From the NCBI RefSeq assembly GCF_029961145.1, contig NZ_JASBRG010000007.1:181897-245896 (forward strand): 64,000 nt of DNA, read 5' to 3'. The notes beneath the pieces were generated by a model. It saw only the letters and a program-made list of their open reading frames with translations. It made no database searches and was not told the origin of the DNA. Source of the stretch: Pinibacter soli (GTDB lineage Bacteria; Bacteroidota; Bacteroidia; Chitinophagales; Chitinophagaceae). Numbering within the stretch: the stretch's first letter is position 1; every line of letters begins with the position of its first letter. This document shows, piece by piece, positions 27,412 through 35,127 of this stretch. The position numbers and the translations under genes were made by a program.

Positions 27412-27627
27412 ATGAGAGCTTCACTTACCTTGATCCTGGTGGTTGCCATGGTAACTACCTTGCACGCAATCAGGATCTACGAGAAACACGAACGTTCGAA
27501 AGGTAGCCTCGTAGCGCCGAAATTTTCTTTAGAAAGAGAGGCAGACGTAGCGAACGAAACAGATTCAATGAACATTTTCACGAACCTGATGACAAGACAA
27601 CGACCAGTTGCACAAATGAGTAACTAA
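27412..27627 (+). CDS. Small membrane-anchored or secreted peptide, unknown
   Basis: 71 residues: MRASLTLILVVAMVTTLHAI (one hydrophobic helix or signal peptide, possible cleavage after LHA), then a charged segment RIYEKHERSKGSLVAPKFSL and a polar tail ending RQRPVAQMSN. It is divergent from gyrA with a 296-base upstream region that must carry both promoters, and is followed 41 bases later by a perfect 20-bp intrinsic terminator, which is good evidence that this is a real transcription unit. No family recognised. Confidence 0.6.
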   Translation: MRASLTLILVVAMVTTLHAIRIYEKHERSKGSLVAPKFSLEREADVANETDSMNIFTNLMTRQRPVAQMSN

Positions 27628-27668
27628 TTTTCCACCTAACGATTATTGACAAAAAAGCCTGGCATTTG

Positions 27669-27718
27669 TATAAAAGCAAAAAGCGGTTTCAATTTTGGAA
27701 CCGCTTTTTGCTTTTATA
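27669..27718 (+). terminator. Perfect 20-bp stem terminator
   Basis: Stem of 20 bases on each side (27669-27688 and 27699-27718) with core AAGCGGTT/AACCGCTT and a 10-base loop. The arms are A- and T-rich, so the T-run is within the stem and it can act in both directions. Confidence 0.88.
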
Positions 27719-27852
27719 AGTTTTGAGTAATGAGTTCTGAGTTCTGAGTCGGGCGTTTATTAGGCAAAATATCAACGTAAATAAAAAACCAGATAGCTTT
27801 TTCTAAAACTATCTGGCTCTATGGGCTTTTACTCACAACTCAGAACTCATTA
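27718..27852. repeat. Family H inverted repeat; contains the porin stop
   Basis: Left arm 27718-27750 (GAGTAATGAGTTCTGAGTTC and onward) and right arm 27830-27852 (ACTCACAACTCAGAACTCAT, then TACTTA). The stop codon of the next gene (27850-27852) is the last unit. A separate terminator-like dyad, CCAGATAG/CTATCTGG, lies in the centre (27791-27818). Confidence 0.88.
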
Positions 27853-28443
27853 CTTATTGTTGAACAACGTATAAAACAATCCCACTTGCAACACGCTGTT
27901 TTTAAAGTCTGCGCTTTTCCAGGATGCATTGCTTACGTTGCTAACTTTTGTCAGACCCACATTATAACGGGCTCCGATTCCCAGGCCAAATTTTGTATGA
28001 TAACCTAAACCTGCTGCCCATGCGAAATCAGCGCCGTTGGTTACATCTTTCACACTCTGGTTCATAAAGTCGCCACCACTTACGTTGATAGAAACTACCG
28101 GACCTGTTTCCACATAAAAACCGCCGGGACTTTGTACTTTCAACATAACAGGAATGCTGAAGTAATTCAGTTTAAAATCCTGCTTATTACCAGTTTCACG
28201 GTCTTCGATTGTTGCGCCCTGAGTGGAGAATAAAAGTTCCGGCTGCAATGAAATTACTTCTCCGAATTTATAGTTTACAAATGCACCTGCATGGAAACCT
28301 ATCAATGAACTTTTCTTTGCTGTGGAAAAATCTCCTCCGGTAAAGTTGCTAACGTTTACGCCTCCTTTTACACCTAGCTGAAATTTTTGTGCAAAACTCG
28401 CGCTACTGACAAATAACAATGAGGCAAATAGAATCTTTTTCAT
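27850..28443 (-). CDS. Outer-membrane beta-barrel protein (porin-family, PorT-like)
   Basis: 197 residues. Signal peptide MKKILFASLLFVSSASFAQ, then an eight-strand barrel of the OMP_b-brl_2 type: FQLGVKGGVNVSNFTGGDFS, IGFHAGAFVNYKFGEVISLQ, PELLFSTQGATIEDRETGN, LNYFSIPVMLKVQSPGGFYV, ETGPVVSINVSGGDF, AAGLGYHTKFGLGIGARYNV, LQVGLFYTLFNNK. The strand after the first two glycine-rich turns is the usual signature of these small barrels. Function (adhesion, pore or secretion accessory) cannot be told from sequence. Confidence 0.88.
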   Translation of the reverse strand: MKKILFASLLFVSSASFAQKFQLGVKGGVNVSNFTGGDFSTAKKSSLIGFHAGAFVNYKFGEVISLQPELLFSTQGATIEDRETGNKQDFKLNYFSIPVMLKVQSPGGFYVETGPVVSINVSGGDFMNQSVKDVTNGADFAWAAGLGYHTKFGLGIGARYNVGLTKVSNVSNASWKSADFKNSVLQVGLFYTLFNNK

Positions 28444-28624
28444 AAAGTCTTTTTTGTGTGTTTAAATAGTTTTAAAACGGTACTAACATTGACTGTGTAC
28501 AACACAACATGTTTAATTCAACAAAACAAATTGTTGTCTTAACGATATTGCGAGATCATCCTTTCAATAATCGTTCCATCTTCATCTTGCGTATCATTTT
28601 AAATAACTTAATTTCATGTGAGAG

Positions 28625-28678
28625 CTCAACGCTAAATGCTAAACGCTTAACGCGAAGCTCGCTGCATTTAGCGTTGAG
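28625..28678. repeat. Family G hairpin in the 5' leader of the dehydrogenase gene
   Basis: CTCAACGCTAAATGC (28625-28639) and GCATTTAGCGTTGAG (28664-28678) pair perfectly over 15 bases. The hairpin ends 21 bases before the ATG, unusual because most elements in this window sit at stop codons. Confidence 0.85.
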
Positions 28679-28699
28679 CATTGGGCAAAAAAAATTATC

Positions 28700-29998
28700 A
28701 TGAAAGAAATCCTCGTTGCCGGTGCAGGTAAATCATCTGTTTTCCTGATTGAATATCTTTTGCAACACGCTGCAGAAAAGGATTTGCATGTTACCGTTGC
28801 TGATGCATTTTTAAAGAATGCAGTTGATAAAATAAATGGCAACAAATACGGCACTGCAGAGAAGCTTGATGTGAATGATATTGATAAAAGACAACAGCTG
28901 GTGCGCAAAAGCGATATCGTTATTTCCATGTTGCCTCCTGCCCTGCACATCGAGTTGGCAAAGGATTGTGTATTGTTTGAAAAACATTTGCTCACTGCTT
29001 CTTACACCGACGAAGCCGTAAAAAAAATGACTGAGGAAATAGAAACCAGGAACATCTTGTTCTTGTACGAAATGGGGCTCGATCCCGGCATTGACCACAT
29101 GAGTGCCATGCAAATGATACATGCTATACAAAAAGATGGCGGCAAAATTATTTCATTCAAATCGCATTGTGGTGGTCTTGTTGCGCCGGAGAGTGACAAC
29201 AATCCGTGGCACTACAAAATATCATGGAATCCTGCAAACGTTGTAAGAGCGGGCAAGGCAGGCGCTTCATTTAAAGAAGATGGTGAGATAAAAAACATCA
29301 CTTACGATCATCTTTTTTCTCCGGAAAATAAGGTGATGGTAAATGATGAACTCTATTCTTTTTATGCCAACCGGGACTCACTTGCATACATCGACCTGTA
29401 CAATCTGCACGATACAAAAACTTTTGTAAGAACCACATTGCGTCATCCTGATTTTATCAAAGGCTGGGCCGCCATTGTTGAATTACATTTAACAGACGAA
29501 ACAAAAAAACTGCAAACCGACGGGCTGTCTCCTGCCGATTTCTTTAAAAAGCATGTGGATGAAAATGGTTTGCAAAAGGCATTGCCAGACGATCCAATAG
29601 TACTCGAGCAGTTTGCGTTCATAGATTTTTACGACGATGGAGAACACATCAACAGAGGTTTGTTTACGCCCTGTGAAATATTGCAATACCTGCTCGAGAA
29701 AAATCTTGTACTCACGCCAGCCGATAAAGACATGATCGTGATGTTGCACGAAATTGAATTTGAAAAAAATGGCAACACGCATTTGCACAAAAGCAGCCTT
29801 GTAGTCACTGGAGATGATAACATCCATACGGCCATGGCCAAAACAGTGGGCCTGCCTCTTGCAATCGCAGCAACAAAGATCTTAGACGGAACTATTACCC
29901 TCCGCGGATTACATATTCCTACTGTTCCAGAAATTTATAACGTGGTGATGAGCGAGCTGGAAAAGCTGGGCGTGAAATTTTCATTAATTGAAATTTGA
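28700..29998 (+). CDS. Saccharopine dehydrogenase family protein
   Basis: 432 residues. The N-terminal Rossmann domain (MKEILVAGAGKSSVFLIEYL; Asp in VTVADAF; VRKSDIVISMLPPALHIELA) binds NAD(P). The central catalytic block carries LYEMGLDPGIDHMSAMQMI and SFKSHCGGLVAPESDNNPWH, characteristic of the LYS9-like saccharopine reductase C-terminal domain; the end reads GLHIPTVPEIYNVVMSELEK. The reaction in the family is interconversion of saccharopine with aminoadipate semialdehyde and glutamate or lysine. Whether this protein acts in lysine degradation here is inference; no LKR partner is in the window. Its final residues and TGA come from a family F repeat. Confidence 0.88.
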   Translation: MKEILVAGAGKSSVFLIEYLLQHAAEKDLHVTVADAFLKNAVDKINGNKYGTAEKLDVNDIDKRQQLVRKSDIVISMLPPALHIELAKDCVLFEKHLLTASYTDEAVKKMTEEIETRNILFLYEMGLDPGIDHMSAMQMIHAIQKDGGKIISFKSHCGGLVAPESDNNPWHYKISWNPANVVRAGKAGASFKEDGEIKNITYDHLFSPENKVMVNDELYSFYANRDSLAYIDLYNLHDTKTFVRTTLRHPDFIKGWAAIVELHLTDETKKLQTDGLSPADFFKKHVDENGLQKALPDDPIVLEQFAFIDFYDDGEHINRGLFTPCEILQYLLEKNLVLTPADKDMIVMLHEIEFEKNGNTHLHKSSLVVTGDDNIHTAMAKTVGLPLAIAATKILDGTITLRGLHIPTVPEIYNVVMSELEKLGVKFSLIEI

Positions 29999-30064
29999 AA
30001 ATGGAGAGTTGAAAATGGTCTTAAAGTGTCGCACCCAAAGCATTTTCAACTTTCAATTCTCAAT
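29989..30064. repeat. Family F inverted repeat shared by two convergent genes
   Basis: Left arm ATTTGAAAATGGAGAGTTGA and right arm TTTTCAACTTTCAATTCTCA. The plus-strand stop (29996-29998) and the minus-strand stop (30060-30062) each lie in one arm, so the whole 61-base gap between the genes is the element. Confidence 0.85.
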
Positions 30065-31373
30065 TAACTTCCGCGTCTCTCACCGAAAGTATCTTATACT
30101 CAATATCCCTGTAAACGATCTTGTATTTGCCGGGTTGCAGGTATAAATAATAGTAACCATTTTCTGCCGTGTTGTATGTTTGGTCAGCAGGAATCAAAAC
30201 GCCGATATCTTTGTTTACACCTTCGCTTAGATAGTAAGCCTGAACGAGATACAAACTTTTCTCCGTCGGTTTTACCGGATATTCTTTTTTCAAACCATTC
30301 ATCGAATACCAATCCGGACGGCCATTTTTATATTGTGTTTGCGGATGAACGACCACAATGTCATAACCCGTTGTTGCCAGCAAATCTACGGGCTGATTGT
30401 TTTTTATGGCAACAGAAGGTTTTGAAATCGGATATCGGCCAATGTATTGATCATAGAAAATTCTTCCGTATTCAAAATCACTTAGCTCGGTCATATCCGT
30501 TTGGTTAATAGTAATCGGATCAATATCAGAGAGTCGTTTAAATGCAAGCGCCATCGGAATATATTTGTCGATCGGCTCTTCAAAAATGTGTCCATGACTT
30601 GCCTGAACGACTATTTTCGCTGAACTGTCTTCCTGTAATACTTTGTAAATATTAGCGGCTTGCACCAACTCTCGCTGAAACGAAGAATGGGAATACACTG
30701 AGTCCTGGTAAGCCACCAGTTTAAAGCCGATCTTCATTGCCATGCGCAACATCTCAGCATTCACGGGCTCATGTATGTATTTGCCGCTGTTGATATCAAT
30801 GACTTCTGGTTTTACACTTGCATTATTATTTAAGGCTTCTACCGCAAAATATCTGAACCCCTGTTTATGCAAATCCTGCAGCAAAGAAATGGTGAACACC
30901 CTGTGTTGTGGCTTGCACTGTGATTCATTGATCATTACCACCTTTGCAGCAGCGGTTCTGTCGAGTATGTATTTCTTAGCGTCCACATGTTGAATGTTAC
31001 GTAAAGTATCAACATATGATGTGATAGAAGTTGCAACCTTTTTGCTCAGCGTATCATATCCTTTTGCAGAATAATGCAGCGCCGATTGGTAGTCTGCAAC
31101 CGATGTGAGGTAGTCGCTGAAATCATCATAAAAAAATTTGTCCTGGAAAGAACGCTTGATCTTGTTTTCATTCTGCAAAGCGGCGTATAAGGGAAACAGA
31201 TAGTTGATCCTGTTGTTTACTCTATCGCTTAATCGCAAAACAGATGAGTCTGCCAAACTTTTTTTCGATGTATTGATGTACGTTTTTATCTGCGTTAAAT
31301 AAGGAGATGGCTGCGCAAAAACGGCCATGGAAACAAATAAGAAACTAATCAGGAAAAAGCTTTTAAAACGCAT
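30060..31373 (-). CDS. Secreted protein with erythromycin-esterase/ChaN-like segment
   Basis: 437 residues. Signal peptide MRFKSFFLISFLFVSMAVFA. Residues about 140-320 resemble the EreA/ChaN/Tiki superfamily: AKVVMINESQCKPQHRVFTI, LLQDLHKQGFRYFAVEALNN, MKIGFKLVAYQDS and AKIVVQASHGHIFEEP; the pattern of acid-x-x-His, Phe-Ala-x-Glu and a later Gly-His fits the metal-site scaffold. The C-terminal 100 residues look like a small beta-sandwich (YYYLYLQPGKYKIVYRDIEY). The substrate is unknown and antibiotic resistance should not be assumed. It ends inside a family F repeat. Confidence 0.55.
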   Translation of the reverse strand: MRFKSFFLISFLFVSMAVFAQPSPYLTQIKTYINTSKKSLADSSVLRLSDRVNNRINYLFPLYAALQNENKIKRSFQDKFFYDDFSDYLTSVADYQSALHYSAKGYDTLSKKVATSITSYVDTLRNIQHVDAKKYILDRTAAAKVVMINESQCKPQHRVFTISLLQDLHKQGFRYFAVEALNNNASVKPEVIDINSGKYIHEPVNAEMLRMAMKIGFKLVAYQDSVYSHSSFQRELVQAANIYKVLQEDSSAKIVVQASHGHIFEEPIDKYIPMALAFKRLSDIDPITINQTDMTELSDFEYGRIFYDQYIGRYPISKPSVAIKNNQPVDLLATTGYDIVVVHPQTQYKNGRPDWYSMNGLKKEYPVKPTEKSLYLVQAYYLSEGVNKDIGVLIPADQTYNTAENGYYYLYLQPGKYKIVYRDIEYKILSVRDAEVN

Positions 31374-31446
31374 TTGAGAAAATTAGTGTGCAATATTAAA
31401 GGAATGTGTAATAAAATAGTGATTATGAAATGTTAACCTTTCAAAG

Positions 31447-31600
31447 ACATTAGTACACAGATGATGCTGATCAGACCGATTTACGCAGATCAATAATTGA
31501 ATAACTGAAACGAAGGTCGAAGTTGTGCTCAGTTACTCAGTTATTCAACGGATAAAATCCGTGTAAATCAGTCTAACCTGTGTCATCCGTGTACTGATTG
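31447..31600. repeat. Nested repeat: family C arms enclosing family D arms
   Basis: Outer arms 31447-31488 and 31553-31600 are family C. Inside them lie short family D arms (31490-31507 and 31529-31548). The stop of the metallopeptidase gene (31583-31585) is within the outer arm, whose unit also encodes its last four residues SVHG. Confidence 0.85.
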
Positions 31601-32368
31601 TTGCTCATACCACGCTCTCATTTCATTATAAGTTTCTATGTCTGTGATTTTGTCATTGAGAAGTTGCTTAAAAGATAGGCCTTTTATATCCATTTGGTAT
31701 TTCACCATTAACCAGAATTTAAGATAAGCAGTGCCTAAAAAAGTAGGACCTTCATCTACAAAGGTCTGAGCATATTGAAAACCCTCATTTTCATAATTGA
31801 CCAATCGGCCTATGTTTTCGCGAAGAATTTCCTTTTCGTCTGTTTGGGATGATTTATAGCAAACATATTCTGCATAGCCTTCCCATTTCCAGATCGGAAT
31901 ATTTTTGATGGGTCTCGAATGGAACAATCCCAAAGCATTGTACTGATAACAGTGGATCATTTCATGCGCTACAGTCCGCGCCATTTGGCGGTTGAAGCCG
32001 TTCAACGCGATCCATTGAAAAGAATTATCTGGCTTGCCATTCAGTATAATATTATTGTGGTACCCCCATGCATAAGCATCTCCATAAATGCCCCTTAATA
32101 TTTTGGGGAACTCGCTGCCATCATTTAAAAACACATCGAGTTTGAAAGCTGAATCATAAATTTCACTGTTCTGCACAAGCGAAATAGCTTTGTCGAAAAC
32201 TTTGTTGTAGGCTGTATCATAAGGCATCGAGGAGTATACAGAAATGCCACGGTAGTTGTGTTTGCTGGCATACATGATTTGAGGATTCAACATGAACAGC
32301 ACGAAAATTACCAGCAACAGCAGAAAAATAACAGTGAAGCGGATAATTATTCTTGCAATTCTCCTCAT
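31583..32368 (-). CDS. Membrane-anchored zinc metallopeptidase-like protein
   Basis: 261 residues. An N-terminal membrane anchor (IIIRFTVIFLLLLVIFVLFM, about 7-27) follows MRRIAR, with the bulk outside. The catalytic site VAHEMIHCYQ gives His135-Glu136-His139, and a third ligand Glu163 is likely in WKWEGYAEYV, a gluzincin-type arrangement. No propeptide is visible. Close-family assignment is not possible by eye; it is near the DUF2268/peptidase MA clan style of small proteins. The C-terminal SVHG and the stop are encoded by a repeat unit, so the original C-terminus may have differed. Confidence 0.7.
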   Translation of the reverse strand: MRRIARIIIRFTVIFLLLLVIFVLFMLNPQIMYASKHNYRGISVYSSMPYDTAYNKVFDKAISLVQNSEIYDSAFKLDVFLNDGSEFPKILRGIYGDAYAWGYHNNIILNGKPDNSFQWIALNGFNRQMARTVAHEMIHCYQYNALGLFHSRPIKNIPIWKWEGYAEYVCYKSSQTDEKEILRENIGRLVNYENEGFQYAQTFVDEGPTFLGTAYLKFWLMVKYQMDIKGLSFKQLLNDKITDIETYNEMRAWYEQQSVHG

Positions 32369-32414
32369 AGTGGTGGTCTCAAATGTGATTATTCATTACA
32401 AATAAGCAAACTGA

Positions 32415-32545
32415 AAGTTCTGCCGGAAACTGAATAACTGAGTAACTGAATAACTGATCTTTAACGTCGATCTTTTCTCAATAATTCAGTATTCAGCCAT
32501 TCAGTTACTCAGTTACTCAGTTACCCAGTTATTCGGTCATTCAGT
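32415..32545. repeat. Family D inverted repeat; contains the sirtuin stop
   Basis: Left arm 32418-32455 (ACTGAATAACTGAGTAACTG and onward), right arm 32480-32545. The sirtuin ends Thr-Glu-stop, all three codons coming from the ACTGAATGA unit (32537-32545). The centre contains ACGTCGATCTTTT. Confidence 0.88.
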
Positions 32546-33226
32546 CCTCCTCAGCATCTTCTGCAATTCCCTCATCCCTTCCGTGGCGGGCTTTTCAATC
32601 GCTGTCAGGTTGCCGATGGATGAGACATATGGAATGCGTTTGTCAACAATATATTTTTCTATGTGATCGGGCGAATAATTTACCAAACCTGCTGCAGGAT
32701 ATACAACCAATGACGTGCCCACCACTGCAAAAATATCCGCACGCCTTACAACGCTGATGGCGCTTTCGATCATTGGAACGGCTTCGCCAAACCACACGAT
32801 ATGTGGGCGCCATTGCGCACCATCGGAGGCTTTATCTCCCAGCTTGATATCTTCTTTGATTGGAGCGATGAGATGTTCGTTCTTTTCGCTGCGCATTTTG
32901 AAAATCTCTCCGTGCAGATGCATTACATTCGTGGAGCCTGCACGTTCATGAAGATCATCAATATTTTGCGTGATGATCTGAACATCAAAATCATTCTCAA
33001 GTTCAGCCAATGCGATGTGTGCATCATTTGGTTGTGCGTCCAGTACATTTTTCCTTCTGAAATTATAAAACTCCAATACCAATGCAGGATTCTTCATCCA
33101 GGCCTGCGGAGTCGCCACTTCTTCTATATCATATCCTTCCCAAAGTCCGTCACTATCGCGAAATGTTTTTAATCCGCTTTCCGCGCTGATGCCGGCACCG
33201 GTTAGAACGACAAGTTTCTTTTTCAT
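32537..33226 (-). CDS. cobB: Sir2-family NAD-dependent protein deacylase (CobB/SIRT5-like)
   Basis: 229 residues. NAD-binding LTGAGISAESGLKTFRDSDG (8-27), ITQNIDDLHERAG (85-97) and catalytic His105 in HLHGEI. Tyr54 and Arg57 in FYNFRR match the Tyr-x-x-Arg pair of class III sirtuins that favours succinyl and malonyl lysine. The stretch between HLHGEIFKM and PHIVWFGEAVP, where four zinc-binding cysteines usually sit, has no cysteine at all, so the zinc site is lost. Cytosolic, stand-alone gene; the symbol is by family resemblance. Confidence 0.92.
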   Translation of the reverse strand: MKKKLVVLTGAGISAESGLKTFRDSDGLWEGYDIEEVATPQAWMKNPALVLEFYNFRRKNVLDAQPNDAHIALAELENDFDVQIITQNIDDLHERAGSTNVMHLHGEIFKMRSEKNEHLIAPIKEDIKLGDKASDGAQWRPHIVWFGEAVPMIESAISVVRRADIFAVVGTSLVVYPAAGLVNYSPDHIEKYIVDKRIPYVSSIGNLTAIEKPATEGMRELQKMLRRTE

Positions 33227-33238
33227 GGTTGAGAGTTT

Positions 33239-33402
33239 GTAAAAGATATGTGCTAAGTCAAAAAGAAAAAGTCAAAACGTGCAATGCAGACTTATTTTTA
33301 AAAGGCGACCCGATTGTTTTGTTGACTTTAGACTTTAGTAAAAGACCTCATTTGCGGCAGTCCGCAACGTTTTTTACTTTTTATTTTTTATTTTTTACTT
33401 AT
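33239..33402. repeat. Family I inverted repeat; contains the EVE-gene stop
   Basis: Left arm with AAGTCAAAAAGAAAAAGTCA (33257-33276), right arms 33322-33346 (GACTTTAGACTTTAGTAAAA) and 33370-33402 (TTTTTTACTTTTTATTTTTT). The stop at 33399-33401 is inside the right arm. Confidence 0.7.
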
Positions 33403-33809
33403 TTCTCCCCGGCTAGTTCCATCACAACATCCCATTCTTCGTCCGTAACCGGCTGAACCGACAAGCGGCCGAGGCGCACCAGTGCCATATCTTTCAAACG
33501 TTTATCTGCCTTTACCTGCGCAAGTGTAACAGGCGTTTTTAATTTTCTCACAGGCTTCAGGTCAACCACTACCCATGCTTCATCATCTGTTGTTGGATCC
33601 TGGTAAGCCTCTTTGGCAACCTTGGCAATGCCAACAATTTCCACGCCTTCATTGCTATGATAAAAAAATACCTGATCATTTTTTTTCATTGCTTTCATGA
33701 AATTGCGTGCTGCATAGTTGCGAACGCCATCCCAAAAAGTTTGCTTATCTTCTACAAACTTATCCCAGCTATATTTGAAAGGTTCTGATTTTACTAACCA
33801 GTGGGCCAT
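33399..33809 (-). CDS. EVE-domain protein
   Basis: 136 residues, one EVE (PUA-like) domain end to end: MAHWLVKSEPFKYSWDKFVE, FWDGVRNYAARNFMKAMKKN, DQVFFYHSNEGVEIVGIAKV and the conserved VVVDLKPVRKLKTPVTLAQV. EVE domains form an aromatic cage that recognises modified bases in DNA or RNA. As a stand-alone protein it is usually housekeeping in these bacteria; there is no restriction gene next to it. It is followed on the same strand by the sirtuin. Confidence 0.92.
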   Translation of the reverse strand: MAHWLVKSEPFKYSWDKFVEDKQTFWDGVRNYAARNFMKAMKKNDQVFFYHSNEGVEIVGIAKVAKEAYQDPTTDDEAWVVVDLKPVRKLKTPVTLAQVKADKRLKDMALVRLGRLSVQPVTDEEWDVVMELAGEK

Positions 33810-33815
33810 GTGAAG

Positions 33816-34016
33816 TTTTGAGTTTTAAGTTATGAGTTATGAGTTGTGAGTTGTTGACTCTATAAAAATAAGACGTTTTGATAATTGAAAATGGAAAGTT
33901 GAAAATGAGGTTTTATGCGTGGGTATCTATATTTATGAAAACAAGCTGGTTTGAGCTAACTTAACACACCCACAGAGAAAGCATTTTCAATTTTCCACTT
34001 TCAATTTTCAATTAGT
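33816..34016. repeat. Lone family H arm followed by a family F inverted repeat
   Basis: 33818-33853 is a left arm of GAGTTNTGAGTT units without a matching right arm. 33880-33909 and 33975-34014 are family F arms (TTGAAAATGGAAAGTTGAAA; TTTTCCACTTTCAATTTTCA). The pcm stop lies 3 bases beyond the right arm. A GTGGGTAT/ACACCCAC dyad lies in the centre. Confidence 0.75.
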
Positions 34017-34673
34017 CTAATTATTCTTCCCTTCCAGCATAGGCACAAACGAAAAGTTATCGAAAACTTCTTCGTGCAAGCTGCCGTCTGCCAGTTTGGT
34101 AAGGCGTTTCATCTTTTGAACGGCACCTTCTCCCAAAGGAATAACCATTCTGCCGCCGACTTTCATTTGATCCACCAACTTTTGTGGAACAAATGGAGCA
34201 GCTGCCGTAATGATTACTTTATCGAATGGAGCATAAGTTGGTAACCCTTCAAAACCGTCTCCAAAAAAGCATTTAATGTTTGGATACTTCTTTAATAATG
34301 CAAATTGTTTGTTGAGATCAAATAACATTTTTTGACGCTCAATCGTAAAAACCTGCGCTTTCATTTCCCCCAAAACACAAGCCTGGTAAGCACTTCCTGT
34401 ACCTATTTCCAAAACTTTGTCAAACGGATTGATGTCCAGTAACTGACTCTGGTAAGCCACAGTATAAGGCTGAGAAATGGTTTGCTGCTGGGCAATTGGA
34501 AAGGCCCTGTCTTCATAAGCCACTTTGTCAAAAGCCGAATCAAGGAAAAAATGCCGCGGCACTGTGTTGATCGCCGTCAGTACTCTTTCATCGGTGATTC
34601 CCTTTGATTGTAGTAAATCTACCAGTTTTTTGCGCAGTCCTTTGTGTCGGTATGTATCTTCGAATGTCCTCAT
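34017..34673 (-). CDS. pcm: Protein-L-isoaspartate O-methyltransferase
   Basis: 218 residues. Uses SAM to methylate isoaspartate in aged proteins so they can be repaired. Family marks: VPRHFFLDSAFDKVAYEDRA near 39-57, IAQQQTISQPYTVA (60-73), SAM motif I DKVLEIGTGSAYQACVL (85-101), the acidic loop FTIERQK, and ITAAAPFVPQKLVDQMKVGG near 150-170. Length is normal and all motifs are present. Cytosolic; single gene. Confidence 0.95.
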   Translation of the reverse strand: MRTFEDTYRHKGLRKKLVDLLQSKGITDERVLTAINTVPRHFFLDSAFDKVAYEDRAFPIAQQQTISQPYTVAYQSQLLDINPFDKVLEIGTGSAYQACVLGEMKAQVFTIERQKMLFDLNKQFALLKKYPNIKCFFGDGFEGLPTYAPFDKVIITAAAPFVPQKLVDQMKVGGRMVIPLGEGAVQKMKRLTKLADGSLHEEVFDNFSFVPMLEGKNN

Positions 34674-35127
34674 AAGTCGCCTGCAAGATACTTAAACCCT
34701 TTAAGAAGATTATTTTATTTGCCAAATACGGAGCTTATTTTTTTATTCACATAGAGTTGGATATCAATATGATAAAAACGTCGTTGCTTATTTTTTAATT
34801 AAGCGCTCAGGGGTATTATTTTAAAAAAACTGTCCAAAAATTTGCACAAAACAAAAACACAGTATATTTTCGTGTTGTGTTACGGAATTTACGTAACCGT
34901 TTTTAATCCGGTCCACTACCTATTTATTACCTCCCAGAAATTTAATATCTACAAGAGCTTTTAGGCCCGATCTAATCCATCGGTTTGCGTTATCCAATTC
35001 GATCTCCTATCGACATTTCCATATTTTAATTCCATTCCGCGAATACCCATCACTCGATGCGTAACTAGTTTTCGCATGTCTGAAGTGACCCAAGTAATCC
35101 GTTTTTACCTTATTAAAATATACAAAT
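34674..35127 (+). promoter_or_regulatory. 450-base upstream region of the T9SS gene with candidate promoter
   Basis: A -33 TTTG (34841-34844) and a -7-like TATTTTCG (34865-34872, one mismatch to TAnnTTTG) are 20 bases apart. Just downstream GTTACG/CGTAAC (34879-34897) forms a hairpin followed by CGTTTTTAA, which could be a leader attenuator. That implies a leader near 250 bases. I see no small gene in the rest. Confidence 0.4.

Noticed and set aside
30060-31373. Macrolide resistance gene
   Set aside because: Only superfamily-level resemblance to erythromycin esterases; secreted with an extra domain, so no resistance claim is made.
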